Notes under the pieces: generated by a model
What the model saw: only the letters and a program-made list of their open reading frames with translations
Told to the model about the DNA's origin: nothing
Databases searched by the model: none
Made by a program: the position numbers and the translations under genes
Source of the DNA: Symsagittifera roscoffensis
Lineage: Eukaryota; Xenacoelomorpha; Acoela; Convolutidae
DNA length: 64,000 bases
Direction of reading: 5' to 3'
Assembly (NCBI RefSeq): GCF_963678635.1
Contig: NC_087066.1
Location: 47,591,129 to 47,655,128, forward strand
Part shown: positions 15,284 through 26,222 of the stretch, piece by piece
Numbering within the stretch: position 1 is the stretch's first letter
How the letters are laid out: the number at the start of each line of letters is the position of its first letter

Positions 15284-15706
15284 AGCCAACAGACAGTTAA
15301 GAAAAAAATCAATGAACGCAATTTACAAAAAAGAAACGATTTCTTTTATGAAAAAAATTTCCGAATTTCAAAGAAAAAATAGATGCCCTTAAAACTACGT
15401 AAATTTTCAGAAAAGTTTATGATTGGATTTTTTATGATGCTGAAATAAACCCAATTTGAGAAACCTGGATCAAAAGGTAAAATGTTAATTTCGCAGGGAA
15501 ATTTGAAAATTGAATTCCACTTTCGAAAAAAGAAGTTGATCACGTTTTTCACGACCTTTAAACTTTTGCTGTTCGATTGTTGATTTTGTCTTACTTTTAA
15601 CAAAGAAATGAACTTGAAAAGAAATCATAAATTTGAGCCTGAAGACTTTTCCTGAAAAAAGAACGAAAAAAAAAATCGCCGCGACCTATATACGTTCATC
15701 GTCCCT
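15284..15706. repeat. Dispersed TIR family REP-A, copy
   Basis: Left end GCCAACAGACAGTT...ATGAACGC, right end GCGACCTATATACGTTCATC. The interior has ACCTGGATCAAAAGG, TTTCGCAGGGAAATTTGA and CACGTTTTTCACGACCTTTA words common to the family. No ORF. Confidence 0.65.
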
Positions 15707-15814
15707 AAATTAAAAACATCAACTGTGTTAACAATCAACATCAACTAAAAACTGTGTTAACATCAACTGAATCAAAAAGCACATGGCATGATACTGCTAA
15801 TGCAGCCTACCGAT

Positions 15815-15895
15815 TCAAAAGTGCCGCCAAAAGTAGCCTTTTTATTTGCGACTTCGGTTGGAAAACAAGTTGCAACGTACTATCACACTACGCTA
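15815..15895. repeat. Short dispersed repeat with ATTTGCGACTTCGG core
   Basis: AAAAGTGCCGCCAAAAGTAG, ATTTGCGACTTCGGTTGG and a GCAACGTACTATCAC-like end. Related copies near 18020-18110, 22930-22990, 51785-51860 and 54875-54950, some next to GAGGCGAAGC palindromes (8322, 16857, 22971). Confidence 0.6.
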
Positions 15896-16249
15896 TGCTC
15901 GTGGAAAAAAAAAGAAATGAATTGAACTTAAAAATAAATCAAAAGACAAAACACAAAAAAAGTCAAATTTGAGTGACAAATTTTCAAGATTTTTTCCCCT
16001 GAAAACCCAAAAATAATCGCGACGAGACCTATATCAGTGTCTTCAATACATTGATTGACACTTTAAAATTGCAATGGAACTAAATTCCGAGTCATTAAAA
16101 TTGAGATGTCAGTGTCACCGATGTTCGTGGAAGTTGGTCTAACAATCAGAAAATTATTCTCCAGTTCTTTCCTTCACACTTCGTGAAGTGACCGGAATAA
16201 TAAATTAAAATTTATACAAAAACTGATTATAATTAGAATTGTAAATATA

Positions 16250-19200
16250 AATGGACATCGCTGCCTTTGACTCCTCAGAAGCCGTCAACCCATAGGCCAC
16301 TAAGTAAACATGCATGGACAGAAAAACCAGGACTCCCATACTTGTCATTCCCAAGATTAGACAATTTATTGCCGTCAGAACTGCTTCCGTGTTTACGAGT
16401 TTATCTTTGGTGATGAGACCTGAAAATGGCAAAAACCAAGCTTGAAGAGCATGGTCAACAAAGAATACATTTAAAATAGTCCATCTACTAAACGACCCGA
16501 ACTCTCGTTTATTCGGACGTAACTGACACATTTATAGCGGACGAATAAATATTTCAATTTGCTACGTCTTTTACCAGACCGACCTTTTACCAGACCAGCC
16601 TTTCACCTCACCATACTGCCATAACTCAGTTAAGATAAATTTACAATAGTGGAGGATTCGCAAAGAAAGCGGTTAGAACAAAGAAAACTTCGCCGAGAAA
16701 CCGTGAAAAAATTGTCTTTAACCAGACTAAACGGCATCATTACATCTGTCATTCAAAATTGTTTATCGAGTCTGGTAAGAGGTCCATGTTATAACTTTTC
16801 TGGTAAAAAGTCGGTCGGGTAAAAGGTCGATCCCCATAACACTAGCTTTCTACACAGAGGCGAAGCTGCAGCTTCGCAAACACGATCGAGAAAGCGGCAA
16901 AAAATCAGGAGCTTTAAAAAACACGAAAACTCTGGATGTAATAAGTTGGAATGTAATACACTAAAGGCAACCACACTAACGTTGTATGTAATAAAGTAAA
17001 ATGTATTGAGCCAAATTGTGAATAAATTATGCATTTCGAAAATCTCGCGAAGTAAATCAAGTTGGAAATTTTCTGAACAGGGATATAAATTATACTGTTG
17101 AATGAAACATATAGCTTTTTCAGTTCAATTGATAGAGTCTAGAACAACAAGACGAGACTTCAAGACGAAGGGACTTCGAGCCGAAATTAAAACATAACAA
17201 GCACCTCAAAACGCTAAATTTTTATCAATAAATTGTTTATTTTCAAAAGTTTGTGCAAGTTTAGTTCATAATATGCGTTCTTCATAACAACGCACACTTA
17301 AGATTGGCATCAGATAGTTAGATCAGCTGGACTTTGAAATGCATAAATTATACTCAGGAAAAACCCCTTCAACAATGCTTTAATTTTTAATATGCCAAAA
17401 TATCAATTAGGCTCAAAAAGTTTGAAAAAGCCAATAATTTGAAAAGAAAGCTCATGAAATTAGAAAAATTCTTCAAAAAACTTCAAATTCATCATGATTC
17501 ATGACTTTTGACAAAATGTTCGGCTTGAAGTCCCTAATTATACGATTCGGCTTGAAGTCCCGTCCGGCTTGATGTCCGGCATCCCAATTGATGAATTGAA
17601 AAACCATCAACTGTGTTAGCCTATTACTAATCAAAACTCAGAGCACTTGCAGGGTGGCCACTGTGTCTGAAACATCGCAGGCACTGACGGCACTGATACT
17701 AGCACTGATTAAATTAAATGCCAGAACTGAAATTTTTCGAAAAATTAGTTTTTTTTGGCTTTTTGGCCCAACTTTTTTTTATTGGCCCAACTCAGTGGCC
17801 CAAATTTTTTCACCCAACTACTTTGACATAACTAATTATTTCTTCTCAGAGCTGCTCATACTACCTGAAAAAAAACATGAAAATATGGTGTAAGCCTGCT
17901 TAGATTTTTGATTTTCACTGATATTCATTTGCTGGCACTGACAGATCACCCTTTGCACTGACTGCACTGATACCGTGATCACCCTGACCTGGCAATTTAC
18001 GGCCATTACAGCCAACCGTTTGAAAAGTGCAACCAAAAGTAGCACTTCTATTTGCGGTTGAGGTTAGATCGTAAAAAGTTGCATCGTATTATCGCACTAT
18101 GCTCCGCCGTGTGATGAGGAATAAATGTGCCAGTTACGTCAGATTAAATGAGAGTTCGGACAGTTTGTTAGATAGTCTAATTTAGGTTTATTCTTGGTTG
18201 GCCATACTGGGTTTAACTTGATAACTTCGTGTTTATTTGGAAGCCCAATCAAGAAATCCACTCACTATGAACGAGATGGTACAATGAGAAGACGAGGTCG
18301 TAGACTAATAGTATTGACATAGAGAGTAGATACATGTAGAAGAAGCGGTAATTTCTCCTTCCAATGCAATTGCCCATGTACGCGCAATGGTGATCAAACA
18401 TCTCTAAACACACCAAACGTTAACAGTATGCCAGGAAACTTATAGGTAACCCATAGTGACGGAACGTGAAAATTCAAATTTATTTCATTATTTTGTAAGC
18501 CTATTTAAATTTAATTAGTTGACTTTTTACATTTTAAAAAAATCTCGAATAGCTCCGACCATTTATGCTCTCTTCTCATTTAAAAAAAAAGGAAATTCCT
18601 GTAACGAGATTTAGAGACCCTCAGATCAAAAACTGCTCTTTTAGTTCTTCCGAAGCAAGAACCAAAGAAACAACGGCTGTTTACCAAACGGTGTTGTTTG
18701 GTGCTGGTTTTTTGAAAACATGAGAAGGCGTGAACACTCCTCGCACATGACCAAAATGTTTGCTGCCATATATGGGTACAGCACACAGAAGGAGTTTATA
18801 CAAGGTTCTCAACTGTTTTGATAACTCAAACGACAGAATCGAACTTGCGTTGAAATGCAACATTCTGAAGATAATCTGCAACCAGTGGCTCGCGCTGTTT
18901 TTCGACGGGTCCACACTTTTTCGAGAAATCTAGTCTATGTTTAGGTCAGCCCTTTTGCTTTTGCAGAGTGCAATTGAACCACACCACCCACCAATGCAGT
19001 TGTCACATATGCGGCAATGGGATGCCCTCGGGGGTCTCCACAGTCTGCACGTGGAGCACCACTTAATCTCAACATCCACGCCTCCAATCACCACCACAGT
19101 CGGCTCATATTCCTTTCCTTTCCTCTTGCTATTGACAGCTACCGTCTTTTCTACTATAACAGAAGGTTTCGTGAACTTCAAGTCCCTGAGATCAGGCAAA

Positions 19201-22200
19201 ATCACAGTTTTCAGAATTCAACTTATCTAACTAATGACTTCAACATAGCTGTCAACGAACAAGTAAAGCAGAAAACATACTTTTAAAAATTTGTCGAAAA
19301 AATATATCACGTTAAGGCGCTCCAAATTTCAAGAACATTTTGTGATCAACTTTTTTTCACAAAACTGGCCCAATTCGAGAAAACTGGATCAATTGATTAT
19401 TGTTTTGCCGGGAAATCTTTTAACTAAAATCCACTTCCGAACCTAAAAGTCATTCACTTTTAACGAATGATTTAAAACGAACTTGAAAAGATCGGAAAAA
19501 AACTGAAATAAAAATTAAAACCATCATCACGTCCTAAGTAAGTGTCCTCACTGCGTTCACTGACACTTTATATTGCCAAATAAAAATGGACGAACTTTTT
19601 CTTTTAAAAAATGGAAAAAATTACGCTGAGATGCAGATTCGATGTCGCAAAAACTAGCATAACCAAGACCCTTGAACGGTCAACTAATGAAAAACTTACA
19701 AAAATAACGAGAAATTTAATCCACCATTCGCAACGTAATGTACAAAGTATTTCGTTCACAAAGAGATTAACGAGACTGTTCGTATAAGGGCGAAGCCCTG
19801 AATGATCCGACTGCTCTTTAACACCTATAGAATCAATTTCAAAATAAAAAATGGATTGTTGATGAAAAATAAATGAAAGTTGAGTTTTCGTGGGATTTGT
19901 TTTGCAAATCGTTTAAAGTAATAGATTTTGCCGAGATTAATGTACCACAAAAATTTCGCACATTAATTGACCCAAATTAGCCGCATTGGCAATTTCAAAC
20001 CGCCATAACATGACAAAAAAACTTGGGTAAATTACCTTTCGAAATTTGGGCTTAGAGCATCAATACCTTTGAAGCTGCTTTAAAAAAGCTCAAATTTAAC
20101 AGAGGAATTCAAATTGCATTGAGCCGTATTATTGAGACGCATATCAATCAACAAAATAACTCATCCGGAATATGGGGAAATAAGAGAAACTGACTATGCT
20201 TAGACAGACTGTATGGCCTTTCATAGATCCTCTGCGAATCGCAGAAACCACAATTATTATTATATGCTACGCTTTAATAGAACACTGATAAATAACTAGC
20301 ATTAACTATCCCAAATTGATCGAACTGACATTCCTCTAACCGCCATAACTTGGAAACAAATATTTAAATTCGAGCTCGGTTCATCCAGTGCTATTAAAAA
20401 TTCAATAATGTTCCGACTTTCGATAAGAAAGAAACGTGATATTTGTGCTCGGAATATTTGAAACGGAATTTTTTCTTCAGACAAATTTCGACTTTTTAAG
20501 GGAATATTTGAAAAGGAATTTTTTCTTCAGACAAATTTCGACTTTTTAACTAGCCATTTTTGACGGAATTTTTTTTATCATTCAAAAATTATTGTTGTCC
20601 TGAGCTCAAATTTCAAACAATATTTTACCTGTGATCAACTTTCGTAAAGTAATGGGGGTTTAAAGATAGCCATTTTGGGACAATTAACGCGCGATATACT
20701 TCGCGCTAGTAACGCGTAAGCGGAGATTTAATCCGTCATAGAAAATGTTCGAAATTGGTTAAAAGAAGCTTATTTGTCATAATTGATTTGTTACCAGGAA
20801 CGAATTCTATTCTTTTGGAATATATATGGCGTGTGGGGGGATGATTTTCATTAAAAAAATTTCAATTTTAGAGAAAAAAAATTCATTTTATTTTATTCCA
20901 ATTGATTGTTTTATGTTATTACTGTTGCTCCATAAACCTTAATAGGCAGTCGGAACATTCATGGCTTCGCCCTGATACGAGCAGTCTTGTTTGTATTAAG
21001 GTCCTATGCAAATTGATCAGTAAAACTCTGCCGCGCAAAAGAAGATCAGCTGGTTTTATCCTCAAATGAAGCGAAGGAATGTTGTTCATACATTTCGGAA
21101 AGACAACTTCGATGTTTTCAAACAAGCGCTTAACTGGAACCAACCAACCACGCTAAGGCAAGACCGACCACAACTTACACGAAGAAGGACATTCAGAGGG
21201 AACTGCGTGATACAAATGCACTCGGTTGAGGCCCTATGCTCCTCAAGAAGGACAAGGTAATGATGAAAAAACAATATCCTTGAAATAATAGCATCGAGTG
21301 AAAGGTAGCGCTGGTATATAAACACATCCAACAAACAATTGAACACAATATGAACAAAAAAGGCGAATTGGGTTGGAAAAAGGAAAGTCGTAACATAAAA
21401 CAAGAGTTTGCTTGTAATAACAAAAAAAGTTTGTGGCTTTGGTGAGATTCCGACCAGTCCGCAATAAAAACGCAATTCTTCTATTTTTTTTGCGTGCGGA
21501 AGAGGTGGGCACTAAAGCTTGCTAAAATTTTAGAACGGCTTCTTTAACAAAAAAAAAACAAAAGACTTTCACAGTCTAAAAGGACTAAAAGAGCACGCTT
21601 TACATTCGACACACTGAATTTGAAAAATTATTAATACCGATTCAATTACGAATGAATGAACTTTTATATGATCTGATATTTATTTTTTGTGACTCAATAT
21701 GCGGGAAAAGTTGAATTTAAGATCCTTCCATCTTTTACAGGTTAGAAAAAAAGTACGACGCCTGTGCATCAAAACCCACAAAACCGCGACTCCTAGACTT
21801 TCTAAACAATTTACCGAGCGGCCACAAAACCGACAACAGTTGGGTAGACGCCAATTAAGCCAAAACTTTATACATACTGAAAAAAACAAGGTCCAGGTGG
21901 GACTCAAACCTCAAACTTTGGAATGCAAAGGCCGCCGCGTTATCTTTAGACCAAGAGGGACGGAGCCTGGATTTTTGTTCAGGTTCAATAAAAAGTAAGT
22001 TCAAAAAAATTATAGTTCCTGATTACAAGACGCTTGCTCTCACACGGGTAAACAATATGAAAACAAGACGAAGAAGAAAACAAAGAAAGCAAGTAGCAGA
22101 GAATGTTTCGACTATAGCCTTAAAAAATACAAAAAAGTTTTTTTTTTTTAATTAGTGTCATATTTTTCCGTGTTGTGACAAAAGGATCTGCACGAAAAAC

Positions 22201-24507
22201 TAGAGATAAGGCATATTCGACATTCATAGTAATAAGCAAAGTGAAAAACAAATTTTGTAGAAAAATGACTAGAAACCAAAAAAAAATCAATTTGCAGTTT
22301 TTTGAATTTTTGATTCCAAAAAGGCGTTCATATGTTTTCTGTTTGATTCCAAAAAGGTCCAAGTAAAATTATCATTTTTTACATTTTAAACTAGGCTATT
22401 GTAAGCTTCTAAGCCATTAAAACAAGCTATTGTAAGCCTGCTCGCTCGCTATATTCGATCGAATTAAGACAAAAAAAATTTCAAACCTGGTTTTCTCGAC
22501 TGGTAAAAAAATTTTGAATATTTTCATGTCGTTCGTACCAAGACTAAAATTGCTTTAACATAATATATCATTCAACTCTCTCCGATGACTATATGTGGTA
22601 GCTGGTTTAGCGTGGAAAACCAAAAAAAAAGAATATAAAGTTCCTCTCCATTTTTCAAAATGTCGGAACAATAAGTCAACAAAAAATCTTGCTAGAGCAG
22701 GGGATGGATCTCACTATCTGCGGTGACCACTTTCTCTATGAGTTGCGTCCTTCAAAATATAACTTTCATATGTTATAACCATGTTCAGTTAAATGCCGCT
22801 GTTCATTCTTCTCATAAATTCACAATACTATTTAATTTGAATATATTCGCCACCGGGTAAATCGAAGTCTTCGTTTTTACTTCTAATAATACTGAATGCA
22901 CTGTAATAAAGCGGTACTAGAAATGAACACAAAAATTTGCGACTTCGGTCAGAAAAAAGTTGACCACAGAGGCGAAGCGGAGCCTCGCACCAGTTGCGAA
23001 GCAACACAAAGTCGAAAACAAATAAAATTTAAACTTTCGATTGCCTTCATAGAAGTTCTTTCCAGACAAACATGCTAAAAATTAAATTAGCAACGGAACA
23101 AAACTTACGAAGAGGAAACGAAGCCGACAATCTTTGAGCAGATAAGTTGAGCCAAAAATACTATGACTTTACAAAAAATCTTTAAAATTCAAAGTCCCAC
23201 CTGAAATTACAATGAACAAAATTTGCACTTAAATTGAGACTGAAAGTTGCTAGCATCACAAAAAAATCAATAATGTGGCATCTTAGACGACAATCTTTCA
23301 GCAGACACCACACTGCATGGAAAAAAATATTTTATGAAAAAAGTCAAATGTTTTAAGTCCTCCCTAAATCTAGAATGAACAACACTTGCACTAGCAACAA
23401 TAATGAAAGTTACTTACAGCACAAGAACAATCAGTGATGTGGCAACTAAACCCACATTCTTCGAGCAGACACCAGTTGATCCAAAGAAAATGATTTAAAA
23501 AAAAAAACTTTTTTTAAGAACTTTTCAGGTCCCCCTGAAAGTAGAATTTACACCACCTGCACTAGTAACTGCTATGAAACTTGCTTAGAACACAGGCAAA
23601 ATCAATGATGAAGCAACTTAGCCTACAAAACTTGAGCAGACAAACGAAAGTCCGACAACTCAGTTTCTACCGAAAAAAACTTCAATTGCATACATACTGA
23701 AACAAAACAAGGTCCGGTTGAGACTCGAAATCGAGACCTTAGGGTGCAAAAGCGACGGCGTTACCGCTAAGCTAAGTGGGAAAACTTTGAAATTGTTAAG
23801 AGAAGGCAACAAGAGAAGCAAGAAAAGAAGAAGTGGATAAAGAAGAGAAGGAAAGTGCAAGAAAAGTTGTTTACAGGAAAAAAAGTCTAGTTCCGATTAC
23901 AAGACACTTGCTCTCACAAGTGTAATTATCTTAACACATTAGAATTGCCGTTGCTATCGTATATACGACGATACAAAAACTCCATTTGGTGCTAACCTAG
24001 ATCCCTCTCCAAATAGCACGCTTCGCTTTGTGTAGAGCGCGGGATAATACCCGGATCCTTCAAGAGAGTACAGAGGAAGTTGAGCAGTCCATACAAAAGA
24101 AGCACAATTGGTATCACGACTACGACAATCGAGAAGTGTTCGATTAGAAACGGCGCTCTAAAAAAACTTGTTGAATAAAATCAAAATTGATATCTAAGAG
24201 TGATTCGCGGAAATTGATTCTATATGAGTTTTTATGTCCATGCATGCTCATATACATAATCTTTGTAGAATTGTGTATACGTAAAATCAATATAACAAAA
24301 AGTTATCTTCAAAAAGGAATTTAAGTATTCGCAAGTATTCGTTGTTACCAACTCTGCAACTGCGAACATTCCCACTAGAATAGACACGAATATCAGTCCC
24401 CCAACCACAAAGGGCCATTCTCGCCCCGTGACCACTCTTCCTCCACAACACACAGTGTTCTTTCCAGGAAATTCACCAACCCTGCTGTCATGATCAACAT
24501 CGCCCAT
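16250..24507 (-). CDS. DHHC palmitoyltransferase (ZDHHC9/14/18-like), partial model
   Basis: Protein S-acyltransferase of Golgi/plasma-membrane type. Exons seen: 24507-24353 (EFPGKN motif and first membrane segment), 24157-23997 (second membrane segment and DPGIIPR), 19185-18992 (cysteine-rich domain, [20 protein letters not shown]), 18403-18266 ([18 protein letters not shown] and third membrane segment), 16419 to about 16250 (fourth membrane segment and [15 protein letters not shown], equal to the conserved TTxE region). Phases join for exons 1-2, 3-4 and 4-5; exons 2 and 3 do not join, so a small exon is probably missing in the 4.8-kb intron. The 3' end of exon 5 and the C-terminus are unresolved. 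The active-site block reads [10 protein letters not shown] where nearly all relatives have DHHCPWVGNC. The ATG at 24507 follows a possible acceptor at 24518, so a further 5' exon or leader is possible. Confidence 0.85.
17135..17584. mobile_element. hAT-type MITE, copy 2
   Basis: 450 bases, same family as 2027-2450 (shared interior ACAAGCACCTCAAAACRCTA and the subterminal CGGCTTGAAGTCCC pair). An 8-base duplication CAATTGAT at 17127-17134 and 17585-17592. It lies within the intron between exons 4 and 5 of the DHHC gene. Confidence 0.9.
17650..17986. mobile_element. Second MITE-like element with CAGGGTG ends
   Basis: Left end CAGGGTGGCCACTGTG and right end CAGGGTGATCACGGTA (reverse complement) form terminal inverted repeats. 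The interior next to both ends is rich in GCACTGA motifs. The CAGGG start fits hAT elements, but I see no 8-base duplication. Confidence 0.6.
20451..20549. repeat. 50-bp direct duplication
   Basis: GGAATATTTGAAACGGAATT and the next 30 bases are repeated directly at 20501 with two changes. Recent slippage-type duplication. Confidence 0.9.
20674..20992. repeat. Dispersed 320-bp repeat, copy 2
   Basis: Same orientation and extent as 4051-4370, about 80 percent similar by eye. Lies in the DHHC gene's long intron. Confidence 0.9.
21870..22052 (-). mobile_element. tRNA-derived SINE of a second family, copy 1
   Basis: On the minus strand: a block CGTGTGAGAGCAAGCGTCTT, then a tRNA-like part with box A (TGGTCTAAAGATAACGC) and box B (AGGTTTGAGTCCC), then the tail GGACCTTGTTTTTTTCAGTA. 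Shares head and tail with 23690-23925. Confidence 0.7.
23100..23650. repeat. Degenerate array of about 165 bp units
   Basis: GAGCAGA-type anchors at 23135, 23300, 23463 and 23634; each unit also has a CCTGAAA...AGAATG block and a TTGCACTAG-like word. About three and a third diverged copies. Confidence 0.7.
23690..23925 (-). mobile_element. tRNA-derived SINE of a second family, copy 2
   Basis: On the minus strand: box A TAGCTTAGCGGTAACGC, box B ATTTCGAGTCTC, tail GGACCTTGTTTTGTTTCAGT, and a 5' block TGTGAGAGCAAGTGTCTTGT. The acceptor-stem pairing of a working tRNA is not evident. Confidence 0.7.
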
Positions 24508-24639
24508 TTGAACCCATCTAAAGAAAATCTTGGTTGTATCACATTATTTAGCATTTAAGCTTTATTGAACGTACGAATGGACTCAGTCTGTTTATACTAT
24601 TAAAATTATTTGCCTAATTGTTTTGATAAACTTATTAAA

Positions 24640-25395
24640 CAGATAGATATGTCTCGACAAACCGAACAAGTTTTATTGGAGCGATTGCAGAATTACGATT
24701 CAATTTGTCGAACTCTTTGAGTATGCTCTTTGCAAGTGATCAAAAAACTTGGTCAAACGAATAAATTGCGAAGCCTGTATTGGTTTAAGAATGGCCAATA
24801 AACAAGTTGTACACTTTGAATGATGTTGCTCTGATTACCGATCTTCAACAAGTAAAAGAACAGTCTTTCGATTATCGAAAAACTGCATCAAGAACTGTGC
24901 TCAAAAAGACGATTGACCAAGAATTGCAAGAGGTAAAAACTGAGCTAATGGTCATGAAAAAAGGAAGCTAGTCACAAGCATGCAGGGAATAAATCCACTT
25001 CAGCTGGCGCCGCTAAATTCAATCTGAACACCTAGGCTTTCATCAGAAAAGCACGTGAGAGCGTGACTTCAAAAACTGGAAGCATGCAGGGTCTTAAGCA
25101 AAACAAACGAAAAAAAAAGAAAATAAAAGAAAGAGATTAACACATCGAAGAAACCTTAAGTCAAGGGCGAGGTCGTAACAGATGCTCTCAAACGTGTTGA
25201 AAAACCTCCTCCTCGTCGCCATCTCTGTTAGATGGATAATGCCGACAAACAATGAGCAAGATATTGTCTACTGGTGCCAAAATAACGCTTTTTCTCTAAC
25301 TCATATCAAAGAAATTACCAGGGAAAATGCGCATTACAAAAGTTCGACTGTGTATTTGCTAATGAATTTTCGTTCATCATCGATGGACTAAAAAT
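24640..25395 (+). pseudogene. Unrecognised broken coding-like stretch
   Basis: Two plus-strand pieces have coding-like composition: 24816-24971 (52 codons including LKKTIDQELQEVKTELMVMK, coiled-coil-like) and 25182-25391 (including YWCQNNAFSLTHIKEITREN). Stops and frame changes separate them. The 3' piece is copied in inverted form at 26542-26657. I do not recognise the family; a decayed transposable-element ORF is the simplest reading. Confidence 0.3.
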
Positions 25396-25474
25396 GTTGC
25401 GGGAAAAAATCTAAATCCCAATTACAAAACACTTGTTTTTGCAAACGTAAAAACTCGTTAAATAGTTTTGGAGA

Positions 25475-25922
25475 AATAGTTTTTAAGATTGGAAAAGAGA
25501 AATAAACGCAACGAAACTGAAAAAAAACTGACTTGTTTTTTTTTCAAAAACCTTCAACTTTTGACTCTCGAAGAAAAAAAAATAGATGGCCTTAAAGCCC
25601 TTTGAGTTTGTAGAACAATTTATCACGGACACTTTTTTGTTAAATTAAACACAGTTTGAGAAAACTGGATCAATAGGCAAAACTTTTATTTCGCTGGGAA
25701 ATTCGATAATTAATTTCCATTTTCGAAATTAGAAGTCGATCACGTTTTTCGTGACCTTTACACTTTTGCTGTTCGATAGTGGAGTTTGCCTTCCTATAAC
25801 AATAGAAATGCACTGAACTTGACAAGAAATCAAAACGCGAAAAATCAAACTTTAAGATTTTTTCCTGAAAAAAAAATCAGCAAGACCTAAATAAGAGTAC
25901 TCACTACGTTCATTACTCTTAA
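25475..25922. repeat. Dispersed TIR family REP-A, copy
   Basis: Shares AACTGGATCAATAGG, TTTCGCTGGGAAATTCGA and CACGTTTTTCGTGACCTTTA with the other copies; right end AAGAGTACTCACTACGTTCA. A partial copy follows at about 26030-26220 and abuts the POLR1C exon array. Confidence 0.75.
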
Positions 25923-26222
25923 TAAAAAAACCCGATCCCATACATTGTCATAATACTTTTTATCAAACAATTTTTTTCCAATAAAAACAGCCAATCGAAG
26001 ATCGGAAAAGATTAATGAACGAAAATAAATATAAATAGATAGATAAAAAAATAGATGCCCTTTAAAATCTTTGAGTTTCTAGAACGATTTATGACTGGCG
26101 GTTTTTTTTATAACATTAACCCAAGTTGAGAAAACTGGATTAACATGTAAAGTTTCTATTCTGATGGAAATCTTGAAATGAAATTCGAAACTAGAAATCG
26201 TTCACATTTTTTCGCGTTCAAT

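Noticed and set aside
18580-18914. Minus-strand frames of 68 and 77 codons between DHHC exons
   Set aside because: They lie in an intron fixed by phase-matched exons 18992 and 18403; no family resemblance.
21086-21512. Overlapping minus-strand frames of 76-129 codons
   Set aside because: Long by chance in a Phe/Leu-biased region next to a dispersed repeat; several overlapping frames are open at once and none has a recognisable motif.
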